Source: Aeromonas bestiarum (GTDB taxonomy: Bacteria; Pseudomonadota; Gammaproteobacteria; Enterobacterales; Aeromonadaceae). From it: a DNA stretch of 43,489 bases. The DNA lies in assembly GCF_000819745.1 (NCBI RefSeq), contig NZ_CDDA01000006.1:258429-301917 (forward strand), written 5' to 3'. Under the pieces are notes generated by a model. The model was not told where the DNA came from. It made no database searches and saw only the letters and a program-made list of their open reading frames with translations. The position numbers were made by a program, and so were the translations under genes. Of this stretch, positions 17,151 through 25,882 are shown one piece after another (position 1 is the stretch's first letter; each line of letters opens with the position of its first letter).

Positions 17151-17852
17151 ATGAGCCAGATTGCCCAGCACCTGCTTCAGGTAAAGGAGCGTATTGTACA
17201 AGCCGCGAGCCAGTCGGGTCGTTGTGTCGATCACATCCACCTGCTTGCGGTCAGTAAAACCAAGCCACTTGAGGCCATTTGCGAGGCCTATGCCGCCGGC
17301 CAGCGCCGCTTCGGTGAGTCCTATGCCCAGGAAGCGGCCACCAAGATAGATACACTGAGCGAGCGGGCCCTCTGTGCAGACATAGAGTGGCACTTTATCG
17401 GCCCGCTGCAATCGAACAAGTCCAGGCTGGTGGCCGAACGGTTCGACTGGGTACAGAGCGTGGACAGAGACAAGCTGATCGAGCGCCTCAACAACCAGCG
17501 TCCTGTCGGGTTGGCGCCGCTAAATGTCTGTCTGCAAATCAATATTAGCGGAGAGAGCAGCAAATCCGGAACGTCGGAGCAAGAGATTTTCCGGCTGGCC
17601 GAGCTGGTCTCCCGCAGCGAACGGCTGGTATTGCGGGGGCTGATGGCCATCCCGGAACATACCAGTGACGAGGCGGTATTGGCCGCCCAGATGGTGCGCA
17701 TGCAGACTCTGTTCACCGAGCTTGCGCGACAATACCCGAGTGTCGATACCCTCTCGATGGGCATGACAGAGGATCTTGAGCTGGCGATCGCCCATGGCAG
17801 CACCATGGTGCGGGTCGGTACCGCCATCTTCGGTGCCCGTGACTATTCATAA
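17151..17852 (+). CDS. yggS: Pyridoxal phosphate homeostasis protein (PLPBP)
   Basis: A 233-residue single-domain PLP-binding protein. It binds PLP through a lysine in LLAVSKTKP near residue 36 and balances PLP and keto-acid pools; loss perturbs branched-chain amino acid metabolism in E. coli. IEWHFIGPLQSNK and LSMGMTEDLELAIAHGSTMV are family signatures. The ribosome site is weak. It is followed by proC, an arrangement common in bacteria. Confidence 0.95.
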   Translation: MSQIAQHLLQVKERIVQAASQSGRCVDHIHLLAVSKTKPLEAICEAYAAGQRRFGESYAQEAATKIDTLSERALCADIEWHFIGPLQSNKSRLVAERFDWVQSVDRDKLIERLNNQRPVGLAPLNVCLQINISGESSKSGTSEQEIFRLAELVSRSERLVLRGLMAIPEHTSDEAVLAAQMVRMQTLFTELARQYPSVDTLSMGMTEDLELAIAHGSTMVRVGTAIFGARDYS

Positions 17853-17865
17853 GCAAGACCACCTG

Positions 17866-17943
17866 ATGCAATATGGAACCCTCGCCTTCATCGGCGCAGG
17901 CCGTGCCGGTGTCAGCAGCTATTTCAGCAACAGGAGTGTTTGA
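17866..17943 (+). other. 25-codon mini-ORF copying the proC start
   Basis: The frame begins MQYGTLAFIGAGRAGVSS and ends with TGA at 17941-17943, overlapping the proC ATG as TGATG. The first part repeats ProC's own start (MQQRILAFIGAG). At the DNA level CTCGCCTTCATCGGCGCAGG (17881-17900) matches 17958-17977 with one difference. It looks like a decayed partial duplication of the proC 5' end. Translation is unproven; there is no strong ribosome site. Confidence 0.6.
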
Positions 17944-18767
17944 TGCAGCAAAGAATCCTCGCCTTTATCGGCGCAGGCAACATGAGCCGCAGTATCATTG
18001 CCGGCCTGATCCAGGCGGGTTATCCGGCCGAGCGTATCATAGCCGCCAATCCCAGCCGTCCCAAACTGGACGCGCTGGCGAGCGACTACGGCATCCGCAT
18101 CACCCAGCATAATGCCGAGGCGGCCCGCGAGGCTGACGTCATAGTGCTGGCGGTCAAGCCCCAGTTGATGGCCGGCATGCTGAGCGCACTGGTCGATGAG
18201 CTGGGGTCGCTGGCGGGCAAGCTGCTCATCTCCATCGCCGCCGGCATCAAGGTGGCACGCCTTGGCGAGATGGCGGGCGATCACGCTCGCATCATCCGCA
18301 CCATGCCCAACACCCCCTCCTTGCTGGGATTGGGCATGACAGGCCTCTATGCCCCCCCCGGGGTCGAGCAGGCCGATCGCGACTTCGCCGAGCAGATGAT
18401 GCAGGCCGTGGGCAAAACCCTCTGGGTGGCGCAGGAGTCTGGCATCAACGGCGTCATCGCCGCGGCGGGCAGTGCCCCGGCTTACTTCTTCCTGTTCATG
18501 CAGGCGATAGCCGAGGAGGCGCAGGCCATGGGCTTCTCGGCCGAGCAGGCGCGCCTGCTGGTGCAGCAGACCGCCCTTGGCGCCGCTGCCATGGTGGAGC
18601 AGAATCCCGATTTGTCGCTGCAGACCCTGCGCGAGCAGGTGACCAGCAAGGGAGGCACGACCGCCGAGGCCATCAAGACATTCCAGGCGCAGGGGCTGAT
18701 GCCGCTGACCGCTCACGCCATGCAGGCGGCCGTCGCACGGGCCGCCGAGATGGAAACTCTTTTCTGA
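17943..18767 (+). CDS. proC: Pyrroline-5-carboxylate reductase
   Basis: A 274-residue NAD(P)H-dependent enzyme that makes proline from pyrroline-5-carboxylate, the last step of proline synthesis. The N-terminal Rossmann motif is FIGAGNMS; the C-terminal dimer domain includes AAAGSAPAYFFLF and REQVTSKGGTTAEAI. The ATG at 17943 has AGGAG 7 nt upstream. The region before it contains a degenerate copy of its first codons, whose stop overlaps this start. Confidence 0.96.
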   Translation: MQQRILAFIGAGNMSRSIIAGLIQAGYPAERIIAANPSRPKLDALASDYGIRITQHNAEAAREADVIVLAVKPQLMAGMLSALVDELGSLAGKLLISIAAGIKVARLGEMAGDHARIIRTMPNTPSLLGLGMTGLYAPPGVEQADRDFAEQMMQAVGKTLWVAQESGINGVIAAAGSAPAYFFLFMQAIAEEAQAMGFSAEQARLLVQQTALGAAAMVEQNPDLSLQTLREQVTSKGGTTAEAIKTFQAQGLMPLTAHAMQAAVARAAEMETLF

Positions 18768-18795
18768 ACACTCTTCTCTTACCGCTGGAGCTCAG

Positions 18796-19347
18796 ATGAA
18801 CACAGCTTATTTTCTGATTAACACGATTTTTGATATCTACCTCATGGTGGTGCTGCTGCGTGTCTGGCTGCAGTGGGCCCGCGCCGACTTCTACAACCCC
18901 ATGAGCCAGATGGTGGTCAAGGTGACCAATCCGCTGGTGATACCGCTGCGTCGGGTCATTCCGGGCTTCGGCGGGCTGGACATGGCCTCGGTGCTGCTGG
19001 CGCTGATCATCGCCTTCGCCAAGCTGGCGCTGCTCAAGAGCATGAACGTGCTGCTGGCCGACTGGCTCACCCTCAGCCTGTTTGCCGCCCTGACCGTGCT
19101 GAAGAAAGCGGGCTCCATGATCTTCTGGGTGCTGCTGGTTCGCGCCATCCTGAGCTGGGTCAGCCAGGGTCGTAATCCCATCGAATACGTGATGCACCAG
19201 CTGACCGAGCCATTCCTTGCCCCCATTCGTCGCATCTTGCCGGCGCTGGGCGGGCTGGATCTCTCCGTGCTGGTCGCCTTTATCGGGCTGCAGGCCATAA
19301 ACTATCTGTTGGGTGATCTGTTCGGCCAGCTGTGGTGGATGATTTGA
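18796..19347 (+). CDS. yggT: YggT family membrane protein
   Basis: A 183-residue integral membrane protein made of two YggT repeats. Each has a helix, the motif [14 protein letters not shown] or [16 protein letters not shown], and [17 protein letters not shown] or [17 protein letters not shown]. The length matches E. coli YggT (about 188). The molecular function is not established; a role in osmotic adaptation has been suggested for the family. It overlaps the next gene as TGATG. Confidence 0.94.
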   Translation: MNTAYFLINTIFDIYLMVVLLRVWLQWARADFYNPMSQMVVKVTNPLVIPLRRVIPGFGGLDMASVLLALIIAFAKLALLKSMNVLLADWLTLSLFAALTVLKKAGSMIFWVLLVRAILSWVSQGRNPIEYVMHQLTEPFLAPIRRILPALGGLDLSVLVAFIGLQAINYLLGDLFGQLWWMI

Positions 19348-19646
19348 TGCCAGCCGTCCTGCGGGAAGGGGATGAGCTGATATTGCACCTGATGATCCAG
19401 CCCAAGGCGAGCCGGGATCAGATCGTCGGACTGCACGGTGAGGAAGTGAAAGTGGCCATCACGGCGCCGCCGGTGGATGGCCAGGCCAACAGCCACTTGA
19501 TCAAGTATCTGGCCAAGCAGTTCAAGGTGGCCAAGGGGCAGGTTCGCATAGTGCGCGGGGAGCTGGGGCGGCACAAGACGGTTGCCATCGAGGCGCCCAG
19601 GCAGATCCCTGCCGAGATCAGTGCCCTGCTGGAGACTCAGGGTTAA
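19347..19646 (+). CDS. yggU: YggU family protein (DUF167)
   Basis: A 99-residue cytoplasmic protein with the conserved block [19 protein letters not shown] then [14 protein letters not shown], essentially as in E. coli YggU. The start at 19347 overlaps the yggT stop (TGATG), indicating translational coupling. The biochemical function of the family is unknown. Confidence 0.93.
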   Translation: MPAVLREGDELILHLMIQPKASRDQIVGLHGEEVKVAITAPPVDGQANSHLIKYLAKQFKVAKGQVRIVRGELGRHKTVAIEAPRQIPAEISALLETQG

Positions 19647-19664
19647 CACGAGAAGGATGACACC

Positions 19665-20084
19665 ATGAAAACAGCCTGGATAAGCTGCCTGCTGGCACTG
19701 CTGATGACCTTGCCGCTGCGGGCGGAACAGATGAAGGAGCTGGGCCCCTGGCAGGTGCACTACAGCGCCTTCAACTCCAGCTTCCTCACCCCGGACGTGG
19801 CCAAGGCCTACGGCCTGGAGCGCAGTCGCTACAACGGCATCATCAATATCGCCGTACAGAACAAGCAGGGCGTGGCGCAGGCGGTGGGTATCACGGGCGA
19901 GGCCAAGAACCTCACCGGTACCCTGCGTACCCTGACCTTCCAGGAGGTCAGGGAGGGGGACGCCATCTACTATCTGGCGGTGCTGCCCTATCGCAACGAG
20001 GATACCTACCAGTTCACCCTGAAGATCATGGGAGAGGGGCAGCAACAGACGCTGACCTTCCAGCAGACCTTCTACGTCGACTGA
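19665..20084 (+). CDS. DUF4426 family secreted protein
   Basis: A 139-residue protein with a signal peptide (MKTAWISCLLALLMTLPLRA, cleavage expected before EQ) and one domain containing FNSSFLTPDVAKAYGLERS, typical of DUF4426. It is probably periplasmic. It follows yggU by 18 nt as the last gene of the yggS-proC-yggT-yggU run. The function is unknown. A strong terminator follows. Confidence 0.85.
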   Translation: MKTAWISCLLALLMTLPLRAEQMKELGPWQVHYSAFNSSFLTPDVAKAYGLERSRYNGIINIAVQNKQGVAQAVGITGEAKNLTGTLRTLTFQEVREGDAIYYLAVLPYRNEDTYQFTLKIMGEGQQQTLTFQQTFYVD

Positions 20085-20111
20085 GGCTGTTGCCCTGCTT
20101 GCCGAATGAAG

Positions 20112-20141
20112 AAGCCCCGAACTCAGGTTCGGGGCTTTTTT
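20112..20141. terminator. Intrinsic terminator
   Basis: AAGCCCCGAAC, loop TCAG, GTTCGGGGCTT, then a T-run. An 11-bp perfect stem ending the yggS-proC operon and facing the convergent gene at 20154. Confidence 0.92.
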
Positions 20142-20153
20142 CATGGGGTGGCG

Positions 20154-20453
20154 TCAGCTGGCCGGGGCGAAGTCGTGGATCTCGCCCGAACGCGGGGTGA
20201 AGCGAGGATCCTGATCCTGGTTGCGCTCCACCCACTCCATGGTCTGGCAGAAGCTCTCCTGCCTGGCAAACTCGTCGCGCACCTGATCGATGGCCCGCTC
20301 GGCGCTGCGCCGTTCCATCTTGCTCGCCTTGCGATCGCTGAACTGTTTTTGCTGGGCCAGCATCCAGTCCGTGAATGCCTGACGGCACTGCGCCTCGTTG
20401 GCCGCCTGGGCGGGCAGTGTCATCAACAGGGCGATCATCAATACATAGCGCAT
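20154..20453 (-). CDS. Secreted hypothetical protein, 99 aa
   Basis: The start at 20453 gives a clear signal peptide (MRYVLMIALLMTLPAQA, cleavage before AN). The mature part is short, charged and probably helical (KASKMERRSAERAIDQV), with two cysteines (in EAQCRQ and SFCQT) that could form a disulfide. I do not recognise the family. Upstream in-frame codons carry no ribosome site, and the translation start itself has only a weak one. Confidence 0.68.
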   Translation of the reverse strand: MRYVLMIALLMTLPAQAANEAQCRQAFTDWMLAQQKQFSDRKASKMERRSAERAIDQVRDEFARQESFCQTMEWVERNQDQDPRFTPRSGEIHDFAPAS

Positions 20454-20538
20454 AACAAACCGACGACGATAGGGTGGGGACAGGGTGAAAAGGCGGCATT
20501 TTAGGCCGAAAGCATGAGCATGAACAGGGGGAATAGTG

Positions 20539-20559
20539 GGGGCCGGCATGGCCGGCCCC
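20539..20559 (-). terminator. Hairpin after the oligopeptide-binding gene
   Basis: GGGGCCGGC, loop ATG, GCCGGCCCC, 8 nt after the stop of the substrate-binding protein. There is no T-tract, so the termination mode is uncertain. Confidence 0.5.
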
Positions 20560-20567
20560 AGGCAGGA

Positions 20568-22172
20568 TCAGTGCTTGATGAGGTAGAGCTGGCGGCTGTA
20601 GGCCACGTCTTCCGGGTTGTTGATGGGGTAGCCCTTGAGCCAGGGCTTGATCAGCCGGGCGTTGGTGTATTGATAAATGGGAGCGATCGGCGCCTCATCC
20701 TGCAATATGGTTTCGGCCTGATCGAACAGCCGGGCCCGCTCGCGGGGATCCTGGCTGCTGGCCGCCTTGGTCAGCAGGGCATCGTAGCCGGCGTTGGCGA
20801 AGCGGGCCATGTTGCCGCTGTGGTGGGAGCCCCACAGACCGAGGAAGGCGGAGGGGTCGTTGTAATCGGCCACCCAGGAGGAGCGGATCACCTCGAACTG
20901 GCCGCTCTGGCGGCTGTCGAGATAGGTTTTCCACTCCTGATTGGTGAGCTCGACCTGGGCGCCCAGTTTCTGCTTCCAGAGGTTGGCGATGGCCAGCGCC
21001 ATCTTCTTGTGAATTTCCGCCGTGTTGTAGAGCAGGGTCAGCTTGAGTGGCTTGCCCGGGCCGTAACCGGCCTCCTTGAGCAGCGCCTTGGCCTTCTCAT
21101 CCAGCGCCTGCTGGCTGCTGCTGGAGAGCAGGTTGGCCTTGGGCTCGAAACCGGCCACCACGTCCGGGGTGAAGTGATAGGCGGGTTTCTCGCCCGTACC
21201 CAGCACCTTGGCGGCGATGAGGCCGCGGTCGATGGTGTAGGAGAGCGCCTTGCGCACCCGCACATCGTTCAGCGGTGGCTGTTGGGTGTTGAAGGCGTAG
21301 TAATAGGTGCCGAGTTGATCCGGGGTATGGACCTCACCCGGGATCTGCTGCATCAGCTTGTGATACTGCTCCTTGGGGAAAGACTCTGTGATGTGCAGAT
21401 CCCCTGCCAGGTAGCGGTTGGTGGCGGCGGTTTCCTGGTTGATGGGCACGAAGGTGACCTTGGTCAGCACCGTATGGGCGCGATCCCAGTAATAGGGGTT
21501 GGGAGTCAGCTCCAGCTTCTCGTTCACCACCCGGTGGCTCAATACGAAGGCGCCGTTGCCGACCAGCTTGCCGGGCTGGGTCCACTGGTTGCCATATTGC
21601 TCCATGCTGGCCTGATGCAGCGGTGACAGGCTGGGGTGGGTCAGCAGGCTCAGGAAATAGGGCACAGGCTGGGAGAGGGTTACCTGCAGCGTGTGCTCGT
21701 CGAGCGCCTTGACCCCAAGCTCGCTGGGGGCCAGCTTGCCGGCCACTATCTCGTCCACCTTGTCGAAGCGGGCCAGCTGGGCAAACCAGGCGAAGGTCGC
21801 GGCCTCTTTCGGATCAACCAGTTTGCGCCAGCCGTAGACGAAGTCGGCGGCCTTGACCTTGTCACCGTTGGACCAGCGCGCATCCGGTCGCAGATGGAAG
21901 GTAAACTGCTGATTGTCCTTGTTGTCCCAGCTGGCGGCGACGCCAGGCAGCACCTTGCCGTCCGGCCCCTGGGTCAGCAGCCCCTCGTAGAGATCCCGCA
22001 ATACCTGCAGTTCGGGCAGGCCGACCAGTTTGAGCGGGCTCAGGCTCGCCGGTTCATCTTTCAGATGACGTACGACGGCCTGTTCGGCAGCGAGTTGAGT
22101 GCCGGGCGGAACATCGGCGGCCTGGACACAGGCACAACCCAGCAGGGCCAGCAAGGGACTCCATCCTTTCAT
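20568..22172 (-). CDS. Periplasmic oligopeptide-binding protein (OppA family)
   Basis: A 534-residue extracytoplasmic solute-binding protein of ABC transporter family 5. The N-terminus is a signal peptide (MKGWSPLLALLGCACVQA, probably cut before AD; a lipobox-like LLGC is also possible). Family features are EPASLSPLKLVGLPELQVLR, LRDLYEGLL, LRPDARWSNGDKVKAADFVY and VRKALSYTIDR. No permease or ATPase gene is adjacent, so it either serves a transporter encoded elsewhere or is an MppA-like orphan. The start has AAGGA upstream. Confidence 0.9.
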   Translation of the reverse strand: MKGWSPLLALLGCACVQAADVPPGTQLAAEQAVVRHLKDEPASLSPLKLVGLPELQVLRDLYEGLLTQGPDGKVLPGVAASWDNKDNQQFTFHLRPDARWSNGDKVKAADFVYGWRKLVDPKEAATFAWFAQLARFDKVDEIVAGKLAPSELGVKALDEHTLQVTLSQPVPYFLSLLTHPSLSPLHQASMEQYGNQWTQPGKLVGNGAFVLSHRVVNEKLELTPNPYYWDRAHTVLTKVTFVPINQETAATNRYLAGDLHITESFPKEQYHKLMQQIPGEVHTPDQLGTYYYAFNTQQPPLNDVRVRKALSYTIDRGLIAAKVLGTGEKPAYHFTPDVVAGFEPKANLLSSSSQQALDEKAKALLKEAGYGPGKPLKLTLLYNTAEIHKKMALAIANLWKQKLGAQVELTNQEWKTYLDSRQSGQFEVIRSSWVADYNDPSAFLGLWGSHHSGNMARFANAGYDALLTKAASSQDPRERARLFDQAETILQDEAPIAPIYQYTNARLIKPWLKGYPINNPEDVAYSRQLYLIKH

Positions 22173-22353
22173 GGTTGATCCTTCAAATAGTGTGAAGCGG
22201 GGAGAAAACTCGGCGAGAAATGATCGCCGGCAGACGGGAAATCATGATATCCCGTTTGCTGGTCAGACCGCCAGTATGAGTCCCGTGATTTCAGGGACGG
22301 TATGGAACCTTATTTGACCCGCTGATCTGCGATCAGGGGAAGAGGAGTGAACG

Positions 22354-23061
22354 ATGAGAGCATGGATCCTGTTGGCCTTGGCCATCAGTCAGGGCGCCTG
22401 GGCGCTGGCGCCTTGTGAGCGTGGGAGTCCGGTCGGCAGCTGGTGCGAGGTGAACATAGATCAGCTGCACCCGACCCAGGGTGGGGTCGGCCAGATCCAG
22501 GTCGACAATACCCAGGCGGAGCTTGCAGGAAAAAGTGCGAAGCAACTCGACAAGTTGATGAAAAAGAAAGAGATCCCCATCGTCATTGCCCCCGATGGCG
22601 GCTACTGGCTGGTGGACAGGCATCACCTCACCAAGGCGTTGTGGCAGGCGGGGGTGAAGCAGGCCAGGGTCAAGGTGATCGGCCGCCTGCAGGACAAGTC
22701 CAGCTTCTGGAGCCAGATGCAGGGCAATCACTGGGCCTGGCTCAAGGACGAGAAGGGGCTGCCGCTGACCCCTGAGCAGTTGCCCGCCCATATCGGCGAG
22801 CTGCCGGATTACCCCTACCGGACCGTGGCGGGCTTGCTGCAGGATGCGGGCTATGTCGACAAGCGGGATCAGGTCTATTTCGTCGAGTTCGCCTGGGCCA
22901 GCTGGCTTGGCCAGCAGATGGACTGGTTGCCGGTCGATGGCGCCAATCTGGCGGATCGTCTCTATCAGGCCAAGCGGCTGGCGTGCAGCAGCAAGGCGGG
23001 GGAGCTGCCCGGTTATCCCGGCAAGCAGTGCCGGGTCAATCAGTCGCGCAGTGGCAGCTGA
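22354..23061 (+). CDS. Secreted ParB-like (ParBc_2-type) protein
   Basis: A 235-residue protein with a signal peptide (MRAWILLALAISQGAWA). The mature part has a ParB/Srx-like fold signature: IPIVIAPDGGYWLVDRHHL, with the RHH motif, followed by KVKVIGRLQD. This matches the putative ParB-like nuclease family recalled as ParBc_2. Its periplasmic location makes a role in chromosome partition unlikely. AGAGGAG lies 8 nt before the ATG. It is divergent from the oligopeptide-binding gene and converges on a CatB-like gene. The function is unknown. Confidence 0.7.
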   Translation: MRAWILLALAISQGAWALAPCERGSPVGSWCEVNIDQLHPTQGGVGQIQVDNTQAELAGKSAKQLDKLMKKKEIPIVIAPDGGYWLVDRHHLTKALWQAGVKQARVKVIGRLQDKSSFWSQMQGNHWAWLKDEKGLPLTPEQLPAHIGELPDYPYRTVAGLLQDAGYVDKRDQVYFVEFAWASWLGQQMDWLPVDGANLADRLYQAKRLACSSKAGELPGYPGKQCRVNQSRSGS

Positions 23062-23079
23062 GCAAGCGCCAAACCAGTT

Positions 23080-23113
23080 ACCGGAGCGGGGTGCCAGGCG
23101 CCCCCGCTCCGGT
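23080..23113. terminator. Hairpin between convergent genes
   Basis: ACCGGAGCGGGG at 23080-23091 and CCCCGCTCCGGT at 23102-23113, a perfect 12-bp stem with a 10-nt loop. It has no T-tract on either strand. It lies 18 nt after the ParB-like stop and 4 nt from the CatB-like stop. Confidence 0.6.
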
Positions 23114-23117
23114 GTCG

Positions 23118-23780
23118 TCACGCCTGCTCGGCCGGTTGCCAGCGGGCGGCGGCTTGTTCCAACAAGGCCACCTCGCCTTGCTGGATCAGCGGCAGCAGGG
23201 CTTGTACCTGTTCATCGGGCCAGTCCCACCAGGCGAGCGCCTGTAGCCGGGCAATCTCGTCCGAGCCAAAGCGCTGGCGGATCACCCTGGCTGGCGTGCC
23301 TGCCACCATGCAGTAGGCCGGCACGTCCCGCGTCACCAGGCTGCGGGCGGCGATAATGGCGCCATCCCCGATAGTGACGCCCGGCATTATCATGGCGTCC
23401 ATTCCTATCCAGACATCGTTGCCGATACGGGTATCGCCGGCGGGGCGATAGCTGCGCTTGAGGGCAGCCAGATCGGCAAATGGATAGGTGCTGATGAAGG
23501 CCGGGTTGTGGGTGTGGTTGCCCCCCATGATGATCTTCACGCCGGCGGCGATTTGCACATAGTCACCTATGTGGAGCCTGTCTATGTGCCAGAGCGGCTC
23601 CCAGCCGGTCTCCGGGCTGCGGCTAACGCTGTCGCCATAGAGGTAGCGCACGGCCTCCTCCTCGAACAGGCCGTCCCAGGCCCCCGAGTAGTAGCTGTGC
23701 CGCCCCTTGAGGCAGATGTTGGGATTGGTCACCGTCAGATTCAGGTATTCGACCTGCGACCAGTGTTGGCAGGGTGTCAT
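23118..23780 (-). CDS. CatB-type hexapeptide O-acetyltransferase
   Basis: A 220-residue acyltransferase with a left-handed beta-helix. The repeats IGDYVQIAAGVKIIMGGNHTHN, then IGNDVWIGMDAMIMPGVTIGDGAIIAA (about residues 85-170) are the signature of the xenobiotic acetyltransferase group (CatB/Vat). The conserved histidine in GGNHTHN is the expected catalytic base. The family includes chloramphenicol and streptogramin A acetyltransferases, but many chromosomal members have other substrates, so resistance should not be assumed. Confidence 0.85.
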   Translation of the reverse strand: MTPCQHWSQVEYLNLTVTNPNICLKGRHSYYSGAWDGLFEEEAVRYLYGDSVSRSPETGWEPLWHIDRLHIGDYVQIAAGVKIIMGGNHTHNPAFISTYPFADLAALKRSYRPAGDTRIGNDVWIGMDAMIMPGVTIGDGAIIAARSLVTRDVPAYCMVAGTPARVIRQRFGSDEIARLQALAWWDWPDEQVQALLPLIQQGEVALLEQAAARWQPAEQA

Positions 23781-24081
23781 GGCTGTGTTCCTCTTTGAAT
23801 GGACAGAATGAATGGCGCGAGGAGCGCAGCTAATAGATCCAGACCAGCAGGCGGGGCACGCACAGGGTCGAGCAGCCCAGATCCTGGGGTAAACGGGGTC
23901 GCAACATGCAGACAGTGTCCTGACGGTGGAGGCCAGATGATGGACCTGGATGGTAAGGCATGAGAAGGGCTATGCCAACCCGGTGAGGTTTTTCTGGTTA
24001 AAACCTGCACAAAACATCGGGTTGATATTCATTCTCGACTGGGCATGATAAGTATCCCACCCATAGACTCGGGAGATCGTC
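23781..24081. other. Intergenic region, little visible
   Basis: 301 bp between divergent genes. No terminator-like or repeated structure and no supported small ORF was seen. A possible promoter for the gene at 24082 is TTGATA, an 18-nt spacer and TGATAA at about 24022-24051, with low confidence. Confidence 0.4.
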
Positions 24082-24510
24082 ATGACGAATCATGTCTGGC
24101 AGCGCTACATGCTGGAGGCCGAAAACGCATTGGGGGCCGGGGCGCTCGGCACCGCCATCTGCCTCTATCAGCAGGCCCTTGCCGAAGTGTACGAACTGGC
24201 TGATGAAGATCTGGACGAACTGGCCAGCATGCGGGTGGCTACCTGCCATCGGCTTGCCGACTTCTGGCGCGCCATGGAGGAGCCCGCTTATGAGCTGCGC
24301 TACCTCAAGCTCGCCTCCGAGCTGGTGACTGCGCTGGTGCCCCAGTGCCCGAACCGGGATTGCGAGTCCCTTGTAAGCGAGCTGGGTTGCTGCCGGGCGG
24401 CGCTTATCTCCTTCCTCAAGCGTCACCCCAATCCCGAGATCGCCAAATTGATCCAGCTGCAGGACAAGGTGCAGGGCTGCGAGCTGATCGGCCGTTTTCG
24501 CCTCAACTGA
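24082..24510 (+). CDS. Helical hypothetical protein, possibly DUF2753
   Basis: A 142-residue cytoplasmic, mostly helical protein with TPR-like spacing: NALGAGALGTAICLYQQAL followed by a second helix pair with HRLADFWRAMEEPAYELRYL. Cysteines are frequent (six or more), including PQCPNRDCESL. It resembles a Vibrio/Aeromonas family I recall as DUF2753; this is not certain. GGGAG lies 8 nt before the ATG. It converges on the enoyl-CoA hydratase gene, with only 3 nt between the stops. Confidence 0.75.
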   Translation: MTNHVWQRYMLEAENALGAGALGTAICLYQQALAEVYELADEDLDELASMRVATCHRLADFWRAMEEPAYELRYLKLASELVTALVPQCPNRDCESLVSELGCCRAALISFLKRHPNPEIAKLIQLQDKVQGCELIGRFRLN

Positions 24511-24513
24511 GGA

Positions 24514-25263
24514 TCAGCCTCTGGGCTTGAGCTTTTGCGCGATCCGCTGCTGCGCCTCCTCTCCCTGCAGGGCGAGGGAGAAGGCGCGCGCCTCCAGATC
24601 GATGACGAAGTGCACCGCCTGTTTGAGCTCCTGTTTGAGCAGGGCCTTGCTCTTCTGTAGCGCCTTTGGCGGTTTGGCCGCCAGTTTCAAACCCTGCTCA
24701 CGGGCCAGTGCCAGCAGCGCATCGGCGGCCACCACCCGGTTGGCGAGGCCCAGGCGCAGCGCCTCACCGGCATCGATGGCCTCGGCCAGCAGCAACAGCT
24801 CCGCCGCCTTCAGATGGCCCACGGCGCGGGGCAAGAGCAGACTGGAGGCAAACTCCGGCACCAGTCCCAGCTCGACGAACGGCAGTTGCAGCCGGGCGTT
24901 GTCCGCCAGATAGACAAGATCGCAGTGCAGCAGCAGTGTGGTGCCTATGCCGACGGCGGGGCCAGCGACCGCGGCTATGACGGGTTTGGGAAAATCCGCC
25001 AGGGTGTGCAGGAACTGCAAAATGGGATCGTCCGCCTCCAGCGTGTTCTTGCCCATAAAGTCGGCCAGATCATTGCCGGCGGTGAAGCAATCGCTTTGAC
25101 CCTGTATCAGCAACACATGCACGGCGTCATCTTGTGTCGCTTGGCGTAGTGCTGCGGTGAGGGCGAGATACATCTCGGTATTGAGGGCGTTGCGCTTGTC
25201 AGGGCGATTGAGGGTCAGGGTGAGCAAACCATACTGCTGCTCGGCAACGATAATGGGGTCCAT
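24514..25263 (-). CDS. Enoyl-CoA hydratase/isomerase family protein
   Basis: A 249-residue crotonase-superfamily protein. The oxyanion-hole segments are DCFTAGNDLADF and AVAGPAVGIGTTLLLHCDL; the substrate region has LQLPFVELGLVPEFASS. Members hydrate or isomerise enoyl-CoA in fatty-acid and related degradation; the exact reaction cannot be told, and the closest resemblance is to the isomerase/PaaG-like branch. The start at 25263 has AAGGA upstream; a longer frame begins 87 nt earlier without a ribosome site. Confidence 0.85.
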   Translation of the reverse strand: MDPIIVAEQQYGLLTLTLNRPDKRNALNTEMYLALTAALRQATQDDAVHVLLIQGQSDCFTAGNDLADFMGKNTLEADDPILQFLHTLADFPKPVIAAVAGPAVGIGTTLLLHCDLVYLADNARLQLPFVELGLVPEFASSLLLPRAVGHLKAAELLLLAEAIDAGEALRLGLANRVVAADALLALAREQGLKLAAKPPKALQKSKALLKQELKQAVHFVIDLEARAFSLALQGEEAQQRIAQKLKPRG

Positions 25264-25352
25264 GTCTAAATCCTTGTTATCACAGGCTGTCAAAAGCTTA
25301 CCGCTGCGGTAATCTTCACGGCGTTTAACAACATCATAAAAGGATTTCAACC

Positions 25353-25793
25353 ATGTTTAAACGTGCGTTTTATTCCCTGCTAGCCCTGGGTCTGGCGGCG
25401 CCTGCTCTGGCCAAGGTCGAGGCCGTCGATGGCTATGTGCGTCTGCTGCCCCCCGGCTCTCCCAACACAGCCGCCTTTCTGATGCTCAAAAATGACGCAG
25501 ACACGCCGGTGAAGCTGGTCGCCGCCGCCTCGCCCGAGGTGGGCCGGGCCGAGCTGCACACCCATCTGCACGAGAACGGGGTCATGAAGATGCGCCAGGT
25601 CGAGAGCATTGAGGTGCCGGCCAAGGGGGAAGTGGCGCTCAAGCCCGGCAGCTTCCACATCATGCTGTTCGAGGTGCGCGAGCTGTCCCAGGGCACGCCC
25701 TTCCCGCTGACCCTGACCATGGATGACGGTCAGAAGCTGGAATTGAGCCTGCCAGTGAAGCCAATTGAACCCATGGCAGGCATGCAGCACTGA
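25353..25793 (+). CDS. Periplasmic copper chaperone PCu(A)C
   Basis: A 146-residue protein with a signal peptide (MFKRAFYSLLALGLAAPALA) and a PCuAC domain. The copper-binding histidines and methionines are visible in HTHLHENGVMKMRQV and, about 25 residues later, PGSFHIMLF, matching the family H-M-x10-M-x21-H-x-M pattern loosely. Members deliver Cu(I) to cytochrome oxidase. No SCO partner is adjacent. The C-terminus EPMAGMQH may be an extra metal-binding tail. Confidence 0.88.
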   Translation: MFKRAFYSLLALGLAAPALAKVEAVDGYVRLLPPGSPNTAAFLMLKNDADTPVKLVAAASPEVGRAELHTHLHENGVMKMRQVESIEVPAKGEVALKPGSFHIMLFEVRELSQGTPFPLTLTMDDGQKLELSLPVKPIEPMAGMQH

Positions 25794-25882
25794 CATTAAT
25801 GGACGCTTGTTCAGCTTTTTACACTGTGTATTCCCGTCGCACTGGGTAAAATGATGGCCTTTCCAGTCCATAAGAGAGTGAC

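Noticed and set aside
23118..23780. Chloramphenicol resistance gene on a mobile element
   Set aside because: No mobile-element features nearby; base composition matches the neighbours; chromosomal CatB-like enzymes often have other substrates.
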